Origin: Caldilineaceae bacterium
GTDB lineage: Bacteria > Chloroflexota > Anaerolineae > Caldilineales > Caldilineaceae
Direction of reading: 5' to 3'
Length of the DNA stretch: 64,000 nt
Assembly: GCA_019637685.1 (NCBI GenBank)
Contig: JAHBVF010000019.1
Coordinates: 58,785-122,784 of the forward strand
The position numbers and the translations under genes were made by a program. Of this stretch, positions 36,753 to 48,979 are shown piece by piece (positions within the stretch are counted from its first letter, which is position 1; each line of letters opens with the position of its first letter). Below the pieces are notes generated by a model. The model did no database searches. It saw only the letters and a list, made by a program, of their open reading frames with translations, and had not been told where the DNA came from.

Positions 36753-36786
36753 TGGGAACTGGGGAACGGGAAATCCCCAGTTCCCA
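36753..36786 (+). terminator. hairpin after the glycosidase-like gene
   Basis: TGGGAACTGGGGA (36753-36765) pairs perfectly with 36774-36786; 8-nt loop. It has no T tract. The G-rich arm resembles the sequence at 44962-45000, so it is also part of a dispersed repeat. Confidence 0.5.
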
Positions 36787-36955
36787 GTCATCGTCTCCAA
36801 TCCCTAGCCGCCCAATCTCTATCCCCCGCTTTTCTGAAAATTCGCCAATTCCTGCTACACTATACGGATACTATTTTGCCTTTCCAGTCGCTTTGTGCCT
36901 TTGTGTCTTAAGTGGCAGAAAAAATCCGAACCCGTCCCAGGAAGCGAGACCTTCG

Positions 36956-39664
<2,709 letters not shown>

Positions 39665-39713
39665 CGTTTCGGCAAACACGACTCATACGGTTGTGGATGC
39701 AAAGGGCAATCGG

Positions 39714-40251
39714 ATGCTCTCTCGAACTGAAATCAATCAGGCTTTGGAGCGGTTGGGGGAATTGGCTGTTGCTCAGAATATCCAGATAGAATTGCGTCTG
39801 GTCGGTGGAGCAGCGATGGTTCTTCTTTACAATGCGCGCTTATCCACTCGCGATGTAGATGTGATCATTCTGCATCCGCGCACAGCACATCTTGTGCGCT
39901 CTTTGGCTTCGCAGGTTGCAGAGGAACTCAATCTACCTTTGGATTGGCTGAACGACAGCGTCAAAGGATTTATGGCGGGTGTCTCAACCGGACCAACAGT
40001 GCTAATCTCCTCTGGTATACTTGTCTGGTATACTTGTCAGAACTGTCTCTGTCGAACAATTGCTGGCGATGAAATTATCGGCCTGGCGGGATGACGTTGA
40101 TATTGCTGACGCTACTCGGCTTTTGCAGGAAATCATAGGCAATCGCGAACAGATATGGGAAAACCTGGAACCATATCTAATTCCAGGTTTGGAAATGAAG
40201 GCAGAATATGCTTTCTTGGACTTATGGGAGTCCATTTATGGTGAAAATTGA
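39714..40251 (+). pseudogene. DUF6036-like nucleotidyltransferase, frameshifted by a 13-bp duplication
   Basis: The first part (39714-40023) encodes the start of a MNT-fold nucleotidyltransferase with IELRLVGGAAMVLLYN and STRDVDVII, the GG...DxD catalytic pattern. The frame then breaks, and the second part (40021-40251) carries the C-terminal half, VRTVSVEQLLAMKLSAW to the end. The break coincides with a tandem duplication TCTGGTATACTTG (40011-40023 and 40024-40036). Removing one 13-bp copy joins the two frames exactly as SSGILVRTVSVEQ. It is therefore a single broken gene, or a switchable one. Related proteins occur in abortive-infection and toxin-antitoxin-like pairs. Confidence 0.85.
40011..40036. 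repeat. 13-bp tandem duplication causing a frameshift
   Basis: TCTGGTATACTTG occurs twice in direct succession. Thirteen is not a multiple of three, so the duplication alone accounts for the frameshift in the nucleotidyltransferase gene. Confidence 0.95.
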
Positions 40252-40594
40252 GGACTTAGCCACTGCTGTACTGGAATATGACAGCCTGTTGGCGCGTACG
40301 CTTGTTCAGGAATACTACGATCCCAAACTCGCTCTGGAACATATTGAAAAGCCAGTCACCGATGACAGAGATATTTTAGTCACCTCGGCAGCCCTACTTG
40401 AGATGCTGTCGTTGCGCCGCGGGCAGAATCCTCCATCGTGGACAGAGGATGTCGGCCCCCTACTGCATTCTCGCTATCTGTTGAAAGCAGCAGCTTCCAT
40501 GCAGCGGCTACGCCGAATGTGTGAAATGGAAGCACCCGAACCACTGCGCAAGCGCGGGCTATTTGCTCCGCCGAATTTTTTGGAATTCGTGTGA
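40238..40594 (+). CDS. hypothetical partner of the DUF6036 nucleotidyltransferase
   Basis: 118 residues, mostly helical by composition, acidic at the start (MVKIEDLATAVLEYD), basic and proline-rich at the end. No family recognised. The ATG at 40238 overlaps the end of the nucleotidyltransferase by 14 bases, so the two genes form a pair. An upstream in-frame ATG at 40208 lies deep in the previous gene. By position it could be the second component of a two-gene defence or toxin-antitoxin-like unit. Confidence 0.65.
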   Translation: MVKIEDLATAVLEYDSLLARTLVQEYYDPKLALEHIEKPVTDDRDILVTSAALLEMLSLRRGQNPPSWTEDVGPLLHSRYLLKAAASMQRLRRMCEMEAPEPLRKRGLFAPPNFLEFV

Positions 40595-40652
40595 AGATGC
40601 CGATAAGAATCTGCGTCCATCCGCCCGTTCCGTTTGATCTGCATTCTATTCT

Positions 40653-42275
40653 TTGGTGAATCATTTGTCCGAAATCCTCCGTATCGAACCCGACGCCACA
40701 GCCGAAGCCGTGCGTCGTCGCCTGGCCCGTATGGACGACCCACAGGTGGCGGTCGTTCTGCCCAACGGCTGGGGCGAACTGAACAACATTCCCCGCCTGC
40801 GGCTGATCCAGCGGCAGGCTGTGGCGCGCAGCCAGGAGATCGCGCTCGTCACCCGCGACCTTTCCACCCGCCAGGCGGCCCAACAGTTGGGGATTCCCGT
40901 CTACGGCAGCGAGGCCAAACTGGCCGGCCGCACCTGGCGGATGACACCCGCCTTGCCCACTGTCGATCCCCGGCAGCCCGCGGCGGGATTGCCCAACCCA
41001 CCGGCCTGGCGCACGCCCACCGGCGAAGCCACGGGCAAGGCACGGGCCGCGGTCACATCCCGGCCCAGCCTGCACCACAGCCGCCAACAGCGTATCCGCG
41101 CGGCCGAGGCCTGGCGACGCCCCACGCCTCTCTGGCTGCAATTGGCCGGCTATGGGCTGGTCGGCCTGGTTCTGTTGGCTGTGCTGGCCGCCTTCGCTGT
41201 CTATGTCCTGCCCGCGGCCACAGTCACAATCGTCCCCGGCCAGCGCCAGGTGGAAGCCCCCGTCACCCTGACCGCCAGTCCGGATGTGGACGCGGTGGAC
41301 ATCCAGGGCCGACTCCTCCCCGGGCGGTTGATGGAGACGTACATCGAAATGACCGGCACGATTGCCACCAGCGGCTCGGAGCAAGAAGCCCAGGGCAAGG
41401 CTGTGGGCCAGGTGGTCTTTACCAACCAGACCAATCGATCTGTGCGCATCCCCGCCGGCACAATCGTATCCACCAGCACCGGCAGCCGCAGCGATTTCCG
41501 CACCACCAGCGAGACAGAAGTGCCTGCCCCCCAGGGCAGCCAGGCCACGGCCAACATCGAAGCACTGGAGGAGGGCGTACAGGGCAATGCCCGGGCCAAT
41601 ACCATCACAACTGTCTCTGGCGCGCTGCGCACGCAGGTGGGCGTGACCAATCCCAGCGCGACCGGCGGCGGCCAATCCGCGCTGGTGCGGGTGGTGAAGC
41701 AGGTGGACAAAGATACCCTGCTGGATCAGGTCTATGCCCAGATACAAAGCGAGGCATTTGCCCGACTGCAACCCGAACTGCGCGCCAACGAATGGCTCTC
41801 CGAATCTTCCATCCAGACATTCATTGTGGCCCAGTTTTTTGATCATTTCAACGACGAACCCGCGGACGAACTGGGCTTGACCCTGCGTGTGCTGGTGCAG
41901 GGCGTGGCCGTGGATCAGAATACAGCCCGGGAAATTGCCATGGCCGCGCTGCAAGAGGCTGTGCCTGAACGGGGCAAACTGGTGGCCGATTCCATCCAAT
42001 TTTTGGCGGACCCCAACGCCACGGCCAGCGAACGCACCGTGCGCTTTACAATTGTGGGCCGGGGTAATTATGTGATCCCGATCGATAACCGGGAATTGCG
42101 ATCGTCTGTGGCTGGTCTGTCGGTGGAAGAGGCCACACAACTCTTGCAAGAGCAATGGCTTTTGCAGAAGCCGCCGGAATTTTATGTGGACCCGGATTGG
42201 TTTGGCACACTGCCCCGCTTTGGCAGCCGCATTCAGGTACGGGTCGAATTCGATCAGGCCGCGCAGGGGGAATAG
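40653..42275 (+). CDS. Baseplate_J-like domain membrane protein
   Basis: 540 residues. An N-terminal cytosolic region of about 150 residues carries VAVVLPNGW and TRDLSTRQAAQQLG, resembling a degenerate Rossmann fold. One membrane helix follows (about residues 160-185, LAGYGLVGLVLLAVLAAFAVY). The exterior part contains the Baseplate_J-like region (AVGQVVFTNQT, RIPAGTIVSTSTG, ANIEALEEGVQGNARANTI). Such proteins occur in Chloroflexota without any phage tail genes nearby. The start is TTG at 40653 or GTG at 40656. ruvX begins 5 bp downstream, so they form an operon. Confidence 0.8.
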   Translation: MVNHLSEILRIEPDATAEAVRRRLARMDDPQVAVVLPNGWGELNNIPRLRLIQRQAVARSQEIALVTRDLSTRQAAQQLGIPVYGSEAKLAGRTWRMTPALPTVDPRQPAAGLPNPPAWRTPTGEATGKARAAVTSRPSLHHSRQQRIRAAEAWRRPTPLWLQLAGYGLVGLVLLAVLAAFAVYVLPAATVTIVPGQRQVEAPVTLTASPDVDAVDIQGRLLPGRLMETYIEMTGTIATSGSEQEAQGKAVGQVVFTNQTNRSVRIPAGTIVSTSTGSRSDFRTTSETEVPAPQGSQATANIEALEEGVQGNARANTITTVSGALRTQVGVTNPSATGGGQSALVRVVKQVDKDTLLDQVYAQIQSEAFARLQPELRANEWLSESSIQTFIVAQFFDHFNDEPADELGLTLRVLVQGVAVDQNTAREIAMAALQEAVPERGKLVADSIQFLADPNATASERTVRFTIVGRGNYVIPIDNRELRSSVAGLSVEEATQLLQEQWLLQKPPEFYVDPDWFGTLPRFGSRIQVRVEFDQAAQGE

Positions 42276-42279
42276 AGCA

Positions 42280-42759
42280 GTGTCCTTCCCCGGCAAACTC
42301 ATCGCCCTGGATGTGGGCCTAGCCCGCATCGGGGTAGCGACCTGTGATCCCTTGGGAATTGCCGTGCGCCCACTGGCGGTTGTCCACCGCGGCAGTCGCC
42401 AGGAAGATTTTGACCGATTGGTGGCGTTTACAGGCGAGGAGGAGGCCGAGGCAGTGGTAGTGGGTTTGCCGCTGTCGATGGATGGCAGCGAGAGCGAGCA
42501 GACGAAGATGACTCGCACCTGGGCGCTGCGTCTGGCCCGTGCCCTGCGCACCGCGCGCAAAGAACCCCTGCCTGTCATCTTTTGGGACGAACGGCTGAGT
42601 TCGTTCGCCGCGCAGGAGCTAATGGCCGACGATCCCAAACGGGCGCAGTCCCTGGGCGAAGACGCCTACGCCGCGGCGGTCATCCTGCGCAGCTATTTGG
42701 ACGCACGCAAACGGGGCGAAGACGAGCGCTGGGGACGGATTGAACTGCCCAAGAAATGA
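42280..42759 (+). CDS. ruvX: Holliday junction resolvase RuvX / YqgF
   Basis: 159 residues with an RNase H-like fold. The N-terminal IALDVGLARIGVA holds the first catalytic aspartate; VVGLPLSMDGSES and WDERLSSFAAQE are the other YqgF landmarks. YqgF is linked to 16S rRNA 5' end maturation and annotated as a putative Holliday junction resolvase. The GTG at 42280 follows AGGGGG and begins the family N-terminus; the longer frame lies inside the upstream gene. It sits between the Baseplate_J-like gene and an SDR gene. Confidence 0.9.
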   Translation: MSFPGKLIALDVGLARIGVATCDPLGIAVRPLAVVHRGSRQEDFDRLVAFTGEEEAEAVVVGLPLSMDGSESEQTKMTRTWALRLARALRTARKEPLPVIFWDERLSSFAAQELMADDPKRAQSLGEDAYAAAVILRSYLDARKRGEDERWGRIELPKK

Positions 42760-42842
42760 GAGTGCTCCGTAGTGCGTAGACCCGGAATATTGGAGACATT
42801 TCCGTTTGTCGATCCGTACACAACAGCACGACAGACAATTAC

Positions 42843-43652
42843 ATGACACCAGATCACATCACTGCTCCCGCAGTACGTAACACGCAGTACAGTCTGCAAG
42901 GCAAAACTGCCCTTATCACCGGTGTCAGCCGCCGGGCCGGGATTGGCGCGGCGCTGGTGGCTGCCTTGGCCGAGGCAGGCGCGGATATTTTCACCACCTG
43001 GTGGCGGCCCTACGATGCCACAATGCCCTGGGGCAGCCGAGACGAGGAAGCCGAGGACATTTTGGCCGATGCCCGGTTGCTGGGCGCGCGGGCCGCGGGA
43101 ATCGAGGCCGATCTGTCCGATCCGGCAGTGGCCGCCCGCGTATTTGATGTAGCGGAAGCAGCCCTGGGGCCGATCTCGATTCTGGTCAACAATGCCACCC
43201 ATTCGACGCACACGCCGATTGAGACACTGGGCGCGGCGGATTTGGACGCCCATTACGCGGTCAATCTGCGGGGGACAGCCCTGCTCTGCGCCGAGTTTGT
43301 GCGCCGCTATCCCGGCGGGCCAGGTGGACGAATTGTTAGTTTTTCATCCGGCCAGGGCGTGGGGCCGATGCCGAGTGAGCTGGCGTATGCGGCTACAAAA
43401 GGTGCAATCGAGGCATTCACCCTTTCCCTGAGTGCTGGAGTGGCAGCCAAAGGGATAACCGTCAATGCCATCGATCCGGGCATCACTGATACGGGCTGGA
43501 TAGAGGACGAACAGAAGACAGCCTGGGCCAGCGAAAATCCTTTTGGGCGGCTGGGCACACCGCAAGACGCGGCCCGACTGGTGCGCTTTCTCGCCAGCGA
43601 CGAGGGCGAATGGATTACCGGGCAGGTGATCCACGCCCGCGGGGGCCGATGA
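42843..43652 (+). CDS. short-chain dehydrogenase/reductase
   Basis: 269 residues. The NAD(P)-binding motif is [13 protein letters not shown], and the catalytic residues are in VSFSSGQG and the YAATKGAIE (YxxxK) segment. It resembles 3-oxoacyl-ACP reductase FabG-type enzymes of unknown substrate. The first 18 residues, up to about NTQYSLQG, are read from a dispersed repeat (CGTAACACGCAGTAC-like), so the true start may be later. It stands between ruvX and mltG on the plus strand. Confidence 0.87.
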   Translation: MTPDHITAPAVRNTQYSLQGKTALITGVSRRAGIGAALVAALAEAGADIFTTWWRPYDATMPWGSRDEEAEDILADARLLGARAAGIEADLSDPAVAARVFDVAEAALGPISILVNNATHSTHTPIETLGAADLDAHYAVNLRGTALLCAEFVRRYPGGPGGRIVSFSSGQGVGPMPSELAYAATKGAIEAFTLSLSAGVAAKGITVNAIDPGITDTGWIEDEQKTAWASENPFGRLGTPQDAARLVRFLASDEGEWITGQVIHARGGR

Positions 43653-43671
43653 CTGGAGCAGAAATCTCAGA

Positions 43672-44961
43672 ATGAAGAAATCAACTTTAGCCTATTTACA
43701 GGCGCGGCAACGCCAGCGCCAGCAACAGGATAACCGATCAAAAATATCGTGGAGTGGTCTGATCCTAACGAATCTGGCCCGACTCGGCTTTTTGGCGCTG
43801 GTGCTCGGTGTGCTGTGGAGCGTTTGGTCTGTGGCCGAGGCCCACTTGGGTGAGCAATTTCTGGCCACGGAGCAGACCAACGACGCGCTGATTGATCCCA
43901 CCGCGGGCCAATACGCGCTGACACCGGAAAACATCGAAAAACAGGTGCTTGCCTTCAATCTGCGCTTGCAGGAAGAAGAACTTTCCCGGCCCGCCGGTGT
44001 GGACCCTCGCCCCCGCCCCTTCACAATCATTCCCGGCGACGCGGCCCGTTTTGTGGCGGCCCGGCTGCAAAACCAGGGATTCATCACCAATTCTGATCTC
44101 TTCAATCTCTACCTGCGGGTGACAGGGCTGGACCGGCGGCTGGAGGCAGGCAATTTTATGCTGGCTGAGACAATGACAATGCCAGAAATTGCTGAGGCCC
44201 TGCAGGAAGCCCACTTTGAAGAGGTGCTGGTGACAGTGCCCGAAGGGATGCGGGCCGAAGAAGTTGCCGAGCGGCTGGCCGAAAATTATGTCATCGACGG
44301 GGAGCGTTTCCTGAGTGCGGTTCGCCAGCCCCGCAGCCTGAGTATTTTCGGCGATTACGATTTTCTCCAATCCCTGCCCGAAGGCGCGTCGCTGGAAGGA
44401 TACCTCTTCCCCGACACCTATCGTATGCCGGTCAATGCCAGCTCGCCGGAACTGATCCTGGCGGCTTTTCTCAACAACTTTGAGAATCGGGTGGGCAGCG
44501 ATGGGCTGATCGGCGGCAGCAGCGGGCTGAGTGGGCGGGATTTGATCAATCTGGCCGCGATTGTGGAGCGGGAAGCTGTGCAGGCCGACGAGCGTCCGCT
44601 GATTGCCAGCGTCTACATCAACCGGCTCAACGGCAATTGTCTGGCTGATGTGGGTGGCACCTATTTGCAGGCTGACCCGACTGTGCAGTATGCACGGGGT
44701 GTGGCGGGCAACTGGTGGTGGAAACCCCAGAGTGTGGAGGAGTACAGCCAGATTGTCAGCCCCTATAACACATATTTGAACCCGGGCCTGCCCCCCGGCC
44801 CCATTGCCAGTCCCGGTCTTAGCGCCATCGAAGCGTCGCGCAGCCCAGCCGAGAGCATCTATTGTTTCTTCGTTGCCACAGGCGAGGATGGCCGCCACGT
44901 CTTCGCGCGCACCCTGGCCGAACACGAGGCAAACCTGCGCATTTATGGATACAATCCGTAA
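43672..44961 (+). CDS. mltG: endolytic transglycosylase MltG
   Basis: 429 residues. A short cytosolic N-terminus and one membrane helix (about residues 30-50) precede the YceG/MltG domain. The catalytic glutamate lies in [22 protein letters not shown], and the conserved [18 protein letters not shown] segment is near the end. MltG cleaves nascent peptidoglycan strands and limits their length. The next gene overlaps its end. Confidence 0.93.
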   Translation: MKKSTLAYLQARQRQRQQQDNRSKISWSGLILTNLARLGFLALVLGVLWSVWSVAEAHLGEQFLATEQTNDALIDPTAGQYALTPENIEKQVLAFNLRLQEEELSRPAGVDPRPRPFTIIPGDAARFVAARLQNQGFITNSDLFNLYLRVTGLDRRLEAGNFMLAETMTMPEIAEALQEAHFEEVLVTVPEGMRAEEVAERLAENYVIDGERFLSAVRQPRSLSIFGDYDFLQSLPEGASLEGYLFPDTYRMPVNASSPELILAAFLNNFENRVGSDGLIGGSSGLSGRDLINLAAIVEREAVQADERPLIASVYINRLNGNCLADVGGTYLQADPTVQYARGVAGNWWWKPQSVEEYSQIVSPYNTYLNPGLPPGPIASPGLSAIEASRSPAESIYCFFVATGEDGRHVFARTLAEHEANLRIYGYNP

Positions 44962-45880
44962 AGAAGGGATTGGGGAACAGGGATTGGAGATTGGGCGTCG
45001 GTTTTTCCATTCGCCATTCGCCGTTCGCTATTCGCCATTCGCTATTCTCCTTTGGCTTTTTGCCCTCTCGCTTTCCGCCTGTATATCCACTCGACCTGTG
45101 GTGAAAATCGGACTGCTCGCACCCTTCGAAGGGGTCTATCGCCAGGCGGGGTACGATGCTCTGGCCGCCATGCGCACGGCAATCGACGAGCAAAACCCCG
45201 CTAGCGTTGATGTGTTGCCTCTGGCTCTGGACACGTCCCGAGATGTGGCGCGCACCGGGCAGAAAGCGTTGGCCGATCCATCGGTTGTCGCAATTGTTGG
45301 CCCCTTTTGGGCGGCAGAGGCGTCCGTCTTGGGTGGACAGTTGGATCGAACAAAATGGTTCTCCCCCTACAATCCCGTGGGGGACGTGACCTGGCGAACG
45401 GAATGGATGGATAGGGCACGGCTTTTTGCTGACAAGGAGGGACGGCGACTGGTGCTGGCAAGTCTGCCTGCTGGCTGGCTGGAAGCAGCCGAAAAGATCG
45501 TGACCGGTCCAGATGGGGTGCAAGCGGGGGATTTGGTTCTCTGGCTGGGGGATGCCGCGGCGGGCGCGGACTTTGCCGCGGCTCTCTGGCAGCGTTTGCC
45601 CGATGTACCCTTTGGCCTGGATGCAGCCGGGGTGGAAACCGTTCTCCAGCGGGCGGGCGCGCAGGCAAAGGGCCATCTCTTTGCGCTCGCCTGGATCGAC
45701 GACGGCTACTCCGACTGGGCAGCCAGCCATTCGCCCAACACACCCGCCGCCTACACTGTCTATCGGCTGACCGCGAACATCCTGCACAATCTAAACGGCC
45801 AGACGACGGCAACCAATTGGCAACCGGCCCTCTTTATAGTGGATGCCGAGGGAAGACTACGATTGCTATCCGATCGCTGA
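44945..45880 (+). CDS. lipoprotein resembling a periplasmic substrate-binding protein
   Basis: 311 residues. The N-terminus reads through a heptamer repeat, then [17 protein letters not shown] forms a lipoprotein signal with lipobox LSAC. The mature protein ([20 protein letters not shown]) resembles the first lobe of Leu/Ile/Val-type substrate-binding proteins (Peripla_BP_6), with [20 protein letters not shown]. No ABC transporter for it is adjacent. The start at 44945 overlaps mltG by 17 bases and is uncertain. Confidence 0.72.
   Translation: MDTIRKEGIGEQGLEIGRRFFHSPFAVRYSPFAILLWLFALSLSACISTRPVVKIGLLAPFEGVYRQAGYDALAAMRTAIDEQNPASVDVLPLALDTSRDVARTGQKALADPSVVAIVGPFWAAEASVLGGQLDRTKWFSPYNPVGDVTWRTEWMDRARLFADKEGRRLVLASLPAGWLEAAEKIVTGPDGVQAGDLVLWLGDAAAGADFAAALWQRLPDVPFGLDAAGVETVLQRAGAQAKGHLFALAWIDDGYSDWAASHSPNTPAAYTVYRLTANILHNLNGQTTATNWQPALFIVDAEGRLRLLSDR
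45009..45050. repeat. six tandem heptamers (ATTCGCC-type)
   Basis: ATTCGCC, ATTCGCC, GTTCGCT, ATTCGCC, ATTCGCT and ATTCTCC follow one another directly. They encode part of the signal peptide of the lipoprotein above. Confidence 0.9.
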
Positions 45881-45920
45881 ACGAGCGATTCCTGGAATAT
45901 ACAAGTCTGGAAAATCTGTT

Positions 45921-47126
45921 ATGCGTGTACTGATGATTACCTGGGAATATCCGCCCCATATGGTGGGGGGAATCGGCAAGCACGTGGCCGAGCTGGTGCC
46001 CGCCCTTGCCCAGATTCACAAAGACGACGAGGACTTCCACCTGGACGTTCTGACAAACCGGGCCGCGGGCGGTGCGCGCCTGGAAAGAATCGGGGCAAAT
46101 GTCACCATCCACCGGGTGGATGTGCCACCCGTGGCCCCCAATGATCTCTTCAACAGTGTGGTGGATGGCAATCGTAAGCTGGAGAGCCATGCCGTTCAGT
46201 TGGCGGCCACTGCGCCCTATGACCTGATCCACGTCCACGACTGGCTGGTGGCCAGCGCAGGCGTTGCCCTGAAGCACCGCTGGAAAGTCCCGCTGGTGGT
46301 GACCATCCACGCCACCGAACGGGGCCGCCATTACTCTCACGTGCCCAACCAGACCAGTGCGCTGATCAATCAGATGGAATGGGAAGCCTGTTTTGAAGCG
46401 TGGCGGGTGATTGTGTGCAGTGGCTTTATGGCCGGGGAATTGGGGGGCTATTTCAATGTACCCCTGGACAAAACGAGTGTGATTCCCAATGGGATCGATC
46501 CAGCCCCGCTACAGGAATGCCCAGCCGAGGAGATTGAAGGGTTGCGCCAGCGCTACGCGCCGAATGGAGAAAAGCTGCTCTTTTTTGTGGGGCGTATTAC
46601 GCCGGAGAAAGGTCTGCACATTCTCCTGCGGGCAATGCCGCACATCCTCCCCCACTTTCCCCACGTTCGCCTGCTGGTGGCGGGCAAGAACAGCGAACAG
46701 ATGCAGCCATTGCTACAGGAGCTAAAGATCGCGCACGCGGTACACCTGCTCGGTTTTATTTCCGATCAGGCACGCAACTGCCTCTATAATCTGGTGGATG
46801 CAGCGATCTTTCCCAGCCTCTACGAGCCTTTTGGGATTGTGGCATTGGAGGCAATGGCCGCTGGCTGCAACGTCATTGTCAGCGATGTGGGCGGACTGAG
46901 CGAAGTGGTTCACCACATGCACAATGGGCTGACTGTGATTGCCAATAATTCCCAGAGCATTGCCTGGGGGGTGGATATGCTGTTTGAGGACGCGGAACGG
47001 GCCGCGGAGTGGCGGGGAAATGCCCTGAACGACGCCCAGCTTCTTTATCGCTGGCCGGATATTGCAGACCGCACTTATGAACTCTATAAGAGCGTTGTGG
47101 AAGAACGCCGGCATGTGGAGTGGTAG
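45921..47126 (+). CDS. glycosyltransferase family 4 (glycogen synthase-like)
   Basis: 401 residues. The N-terminal Rossmann domain begins MRVLMITWEYPPHMVGGIGK, typical of GT4/GT5 enzymes using nucleotide sugars. The C-terminal domain has FFVGRITPEKGLHILL and the donor-binding segment PSLYEPFGIVALEAMAAG with its E-x7-E glutamates. The sequence is closest in style to bacterial and archaeal glycogen synthases and related GT4 proteins that act on alpha-glucans. The ATG at 45921 is the natural start; a longer frame has no support. Confidence 0.88.
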   Translation: MRVLMITWEYPPHMVGGIGKHVAELVPALAQIHKDDEDFHLDVLTNRAAGGARLERIGANVTIHRVDVPPVAPNDLFNSVVDGNRKLESHAVQLAATAPYDLIHVHDWLVASAGVALKHRWKVPLVVTIHATERGRHYSHVPNQTSALINQMEWEACFEAWRVIVCSGFMAGELGGYFNVPLDKTSVIPNGIDPAPLQECPAEEIEGLRQRYAPNGEKLLFFVGRITPEKGLHILLRAMPHILPHFPHVRLLVAGKNSEQMQPLLQELKIAHAVHLLGFISDQARNCLYNLVDAAIFPSLYEPFGIVALEAMAAGCNVIVSDVGGLSEVVHHMHNGLTVIANNSQSIAWGVDMLFEDAERAAEWRGNALNDAQLLYRWPDIADRTYELYKSVVEERRHVEW

Positions 47127-47160
47127 GCGTGCGAAGTGGTAGATATCCCGGCAGACAAAC

Positions 47161-48507
47161 TCAGTCGCCTGTGATCCGATCCAGAATCACAGGCAGGGGA
47201 GCGGTTGGCCCGTCGGCGATACGCCAGGCTCCCCGCAGTCGGGACACAGCAATAGATGCGCTGGCCTCATCCGCCGCGTAGACAGTACAAAGCGCACCGC
47301 CCGCGGTCGTGCGGTCCCCCACTTTTGTCTGGCAGACAACACCCACGCCAAAATCAATAGCATCGCCCTTGCGTTTGCGCCCGCCCCCCAATTCAACAAC
47401 CGTCAGGCCGATCTCGCGCGCGTCGATGGCATGGACAAAGCCAGCCGTTTCAGCCAGAAGCGAGCGGGCGATAGGTGCGCGGGGCAACCGTTCGGGATGG
47501 CGAATCTCGTCGGGGTTGCCGCCTTGTGCAGCCACAAAAGCGACCAGTTTCTCCAATGCAGCGCCCGACGCTATGGCTTCCCTCACCCGTTTCTGGGCCG
47601 CGCCCAGATCGCCACAGGCCGGATCGCCCAGGAGCACCATTTCCGCGCAGACCCGCTCCACCAGTTCCTGAAAATCGGTAGGGCCTCTGCCGTGGAGGGT
47701 TTCGATGGCCTCCTGCACTTCCAGGGCGTTGCCCACCGCGTTGCCCAGGGGCTGCTCCATTCCGGTGATCAGTGCGGTCACTTTGCGGCCCGCGCCGTCG
47801 CCGATGGCTACCATCAGCCGGGCTAGGGCGCGGGCGTCGTCCAGGTTTTCCATAAACGCGCCCCGGCCACATTTCACATCCAGCACAATCGCATCCGCGC
47901 CCGCGGCCAGCTTTTTGCTCATAATACTGGCCGCGATGAGAGGCAGGCTGGGCACAGTACCGGTGACATCGCGCAGGGCGTAGAGGTGCTTGTCCGCGGG
48001 GGCCAGGTCGGCTGTCTGCCCGGCGATGACCAGCCCGATTTCCTGCAATTGCTGGCGAAAACGTTCTTCGCTCAGGTCCGGCGACCAGCCGCTGATGCTC
48101 TCCAATTTGTCGATTGTGCCACCGCTGAAGCTCAGCCCCCGTCCGCTCATTTTGCCCACGGGCAGGCCACACGCGGCCACAATCGGACCCACGGCCAGGG
48201 TCGTCTTGTCCCCCACACCGCCGCTGGAATGCTTGTCCACAATCAGCGCGCCGGGAGCCAGCGCGCCCGTCGCCAGCGCACCGCGGAGGTCGAGAGTGTC
48301 GCCACTGTTTGCCATCGCCAGGGTCAGTTGTGTGGCTTCGGCGTCGCTCATTCCCTGGAAGTAGACAGCCATTGCCCAGGCCGCCAGTTGATAGTCGGGG
48401 ATGGAGCCGTCCACCATTCCTTGCACCAGAAAGTGCAATTCTTCCGGGGTGTGTTCGCCCCCATCTCGTTTTTTGGTAATCAGATCAACCGGATTCAGTC
48501 TGCTCAT
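47161..48507 (-). CDS. pdp: pyrimidine-nucleoside (thymidine) phosphorylase
   Basis: 448 residues, close to the usual 435. It splits pyrimidine nucleosides with phosphate. Motifs are [17 protein letters not shown] (phosphate site) and [18 protein letters not shown] (the thymidine phosphorylase signature). Its ATG at 48507 overlaps the stop of the SHOCT-like gene by four bases (ATGA), so it ends a leftward cluster. It is convergent with the glycosyltransferase gene. Confidence 0.93.
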   Translation of the reverse strand: MSRLNPVDLITKKRDGGEHTPEELHFLVQGMVDGSIPDYQLAAWAMAVYFQGMSDAEATQLTLAMANSGDTLDLRGALATGALAPGALIVDKHSSGGVGDKTTLAVGPIVAACGLPVGKMSGRGLSFSGGTIDKLESISGWSPDLSEERFRQQLQEIGLVIAGQTADLAPADKHLYALRDVTGTVPSLPLIAASIMSKKLAAGADAIVLDVKCGRGAFMENLDDARALARLMVAIGDGAGRKVTALITGMEQPLGNAVGNALEVQEAIETLHGRGPTDFQELVERVCAEMVLLGDPACGDLGAAQKRVREAIASGAALEKLVAFVAAQGGNPDEIRHPERLPRAPIARSLLAETAGFVHAIDAREIGLTVVELGGGRKRKGDAIDFGVGVVCQTKVGDRTTAGGALCTVYAADEASASIAVSRLRGAWRIADGPTAPLPVILDRITGD

Positions 48508-48902
48508 TCGACAAAAATCTCCACCAGTTCGCCGTCGTCGTCCATCACTTCCAGAATTTTTCCGGGGACACCGGAGCGCAGGGCATCCCGGACTTGGGTT
48601 ACGTCCAGATTGTTCACTTCGGGCACAAAACGCGCGCCCACCTGCAAGCCCATACTGACCAGCCCTAGCGGCAATGTCATATTGACTTTTGTGCGCCCGG
48701 AACCCGTGTCCGACACCCGCAGGCGCATCCAGCGCCCGCCGTTCTCGTTGGGCGGGGACGGCTGGGAGGCAGCGCCGCGGCGGCCTTGCGACTTTTTGCT
48801 GCTCTTTTCAATCGCCTTCAGCAGCCGGGTTCCCTCCTCTGCCGAGATTTTCCCTTCCTGGATCATCCGTAATACTCGCATTCGTTCTTCGCTTGTTGGC
48901 AT
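48504..48902 (-). CDS. SHOCT-like domain protein
   Basis: 132 residues. The first ~32 residues ([21 protein letters not shown], then [10 protein letters not shown]) are a SHOCT-like/YvlB-N helical module. A basic linker follows, then a domain with [20 protein letters not shown] and [16 protein letters not shown], the usual partner of such modules in YvlB-type proteins. AAGGAG precedes the ATG at 48902. The same module recurs in the proteins at 50844-52181 and 52313-52702. In other bacteria similar proteins belong to membrane-stress regulons; that role here is inference. Confidence 0.8.
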   Translation of the reverse strand: MPTSEERMRVLRMIQEGKISAEEGTRLLKAIEKSSKKSQGRRGAASQPSPPNENGGRWMRLRVSDTGSGRTKVNMTLPLGLVSMGLQVGARFVPEVNNLDVTQVRDALRSGVPGKILEVMDDDGELVEIFVE

Positions 48903-48979
48903 AAGTATACTCCTTAAAAGGGATATCATCCCTAAAACTGTTTTATGTTTATCTGCGCCCATCCGCGGCTATTTACACA

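Noticed and set aside
40653..42275. Possible prophage remnant because of the Baseplate_J-like domain
   Set aside because: No other phage genes, integrase or att-like repeats nearby; neighbours are housekeeping genes, and such proteins occur in Chloroflexota outside phages.
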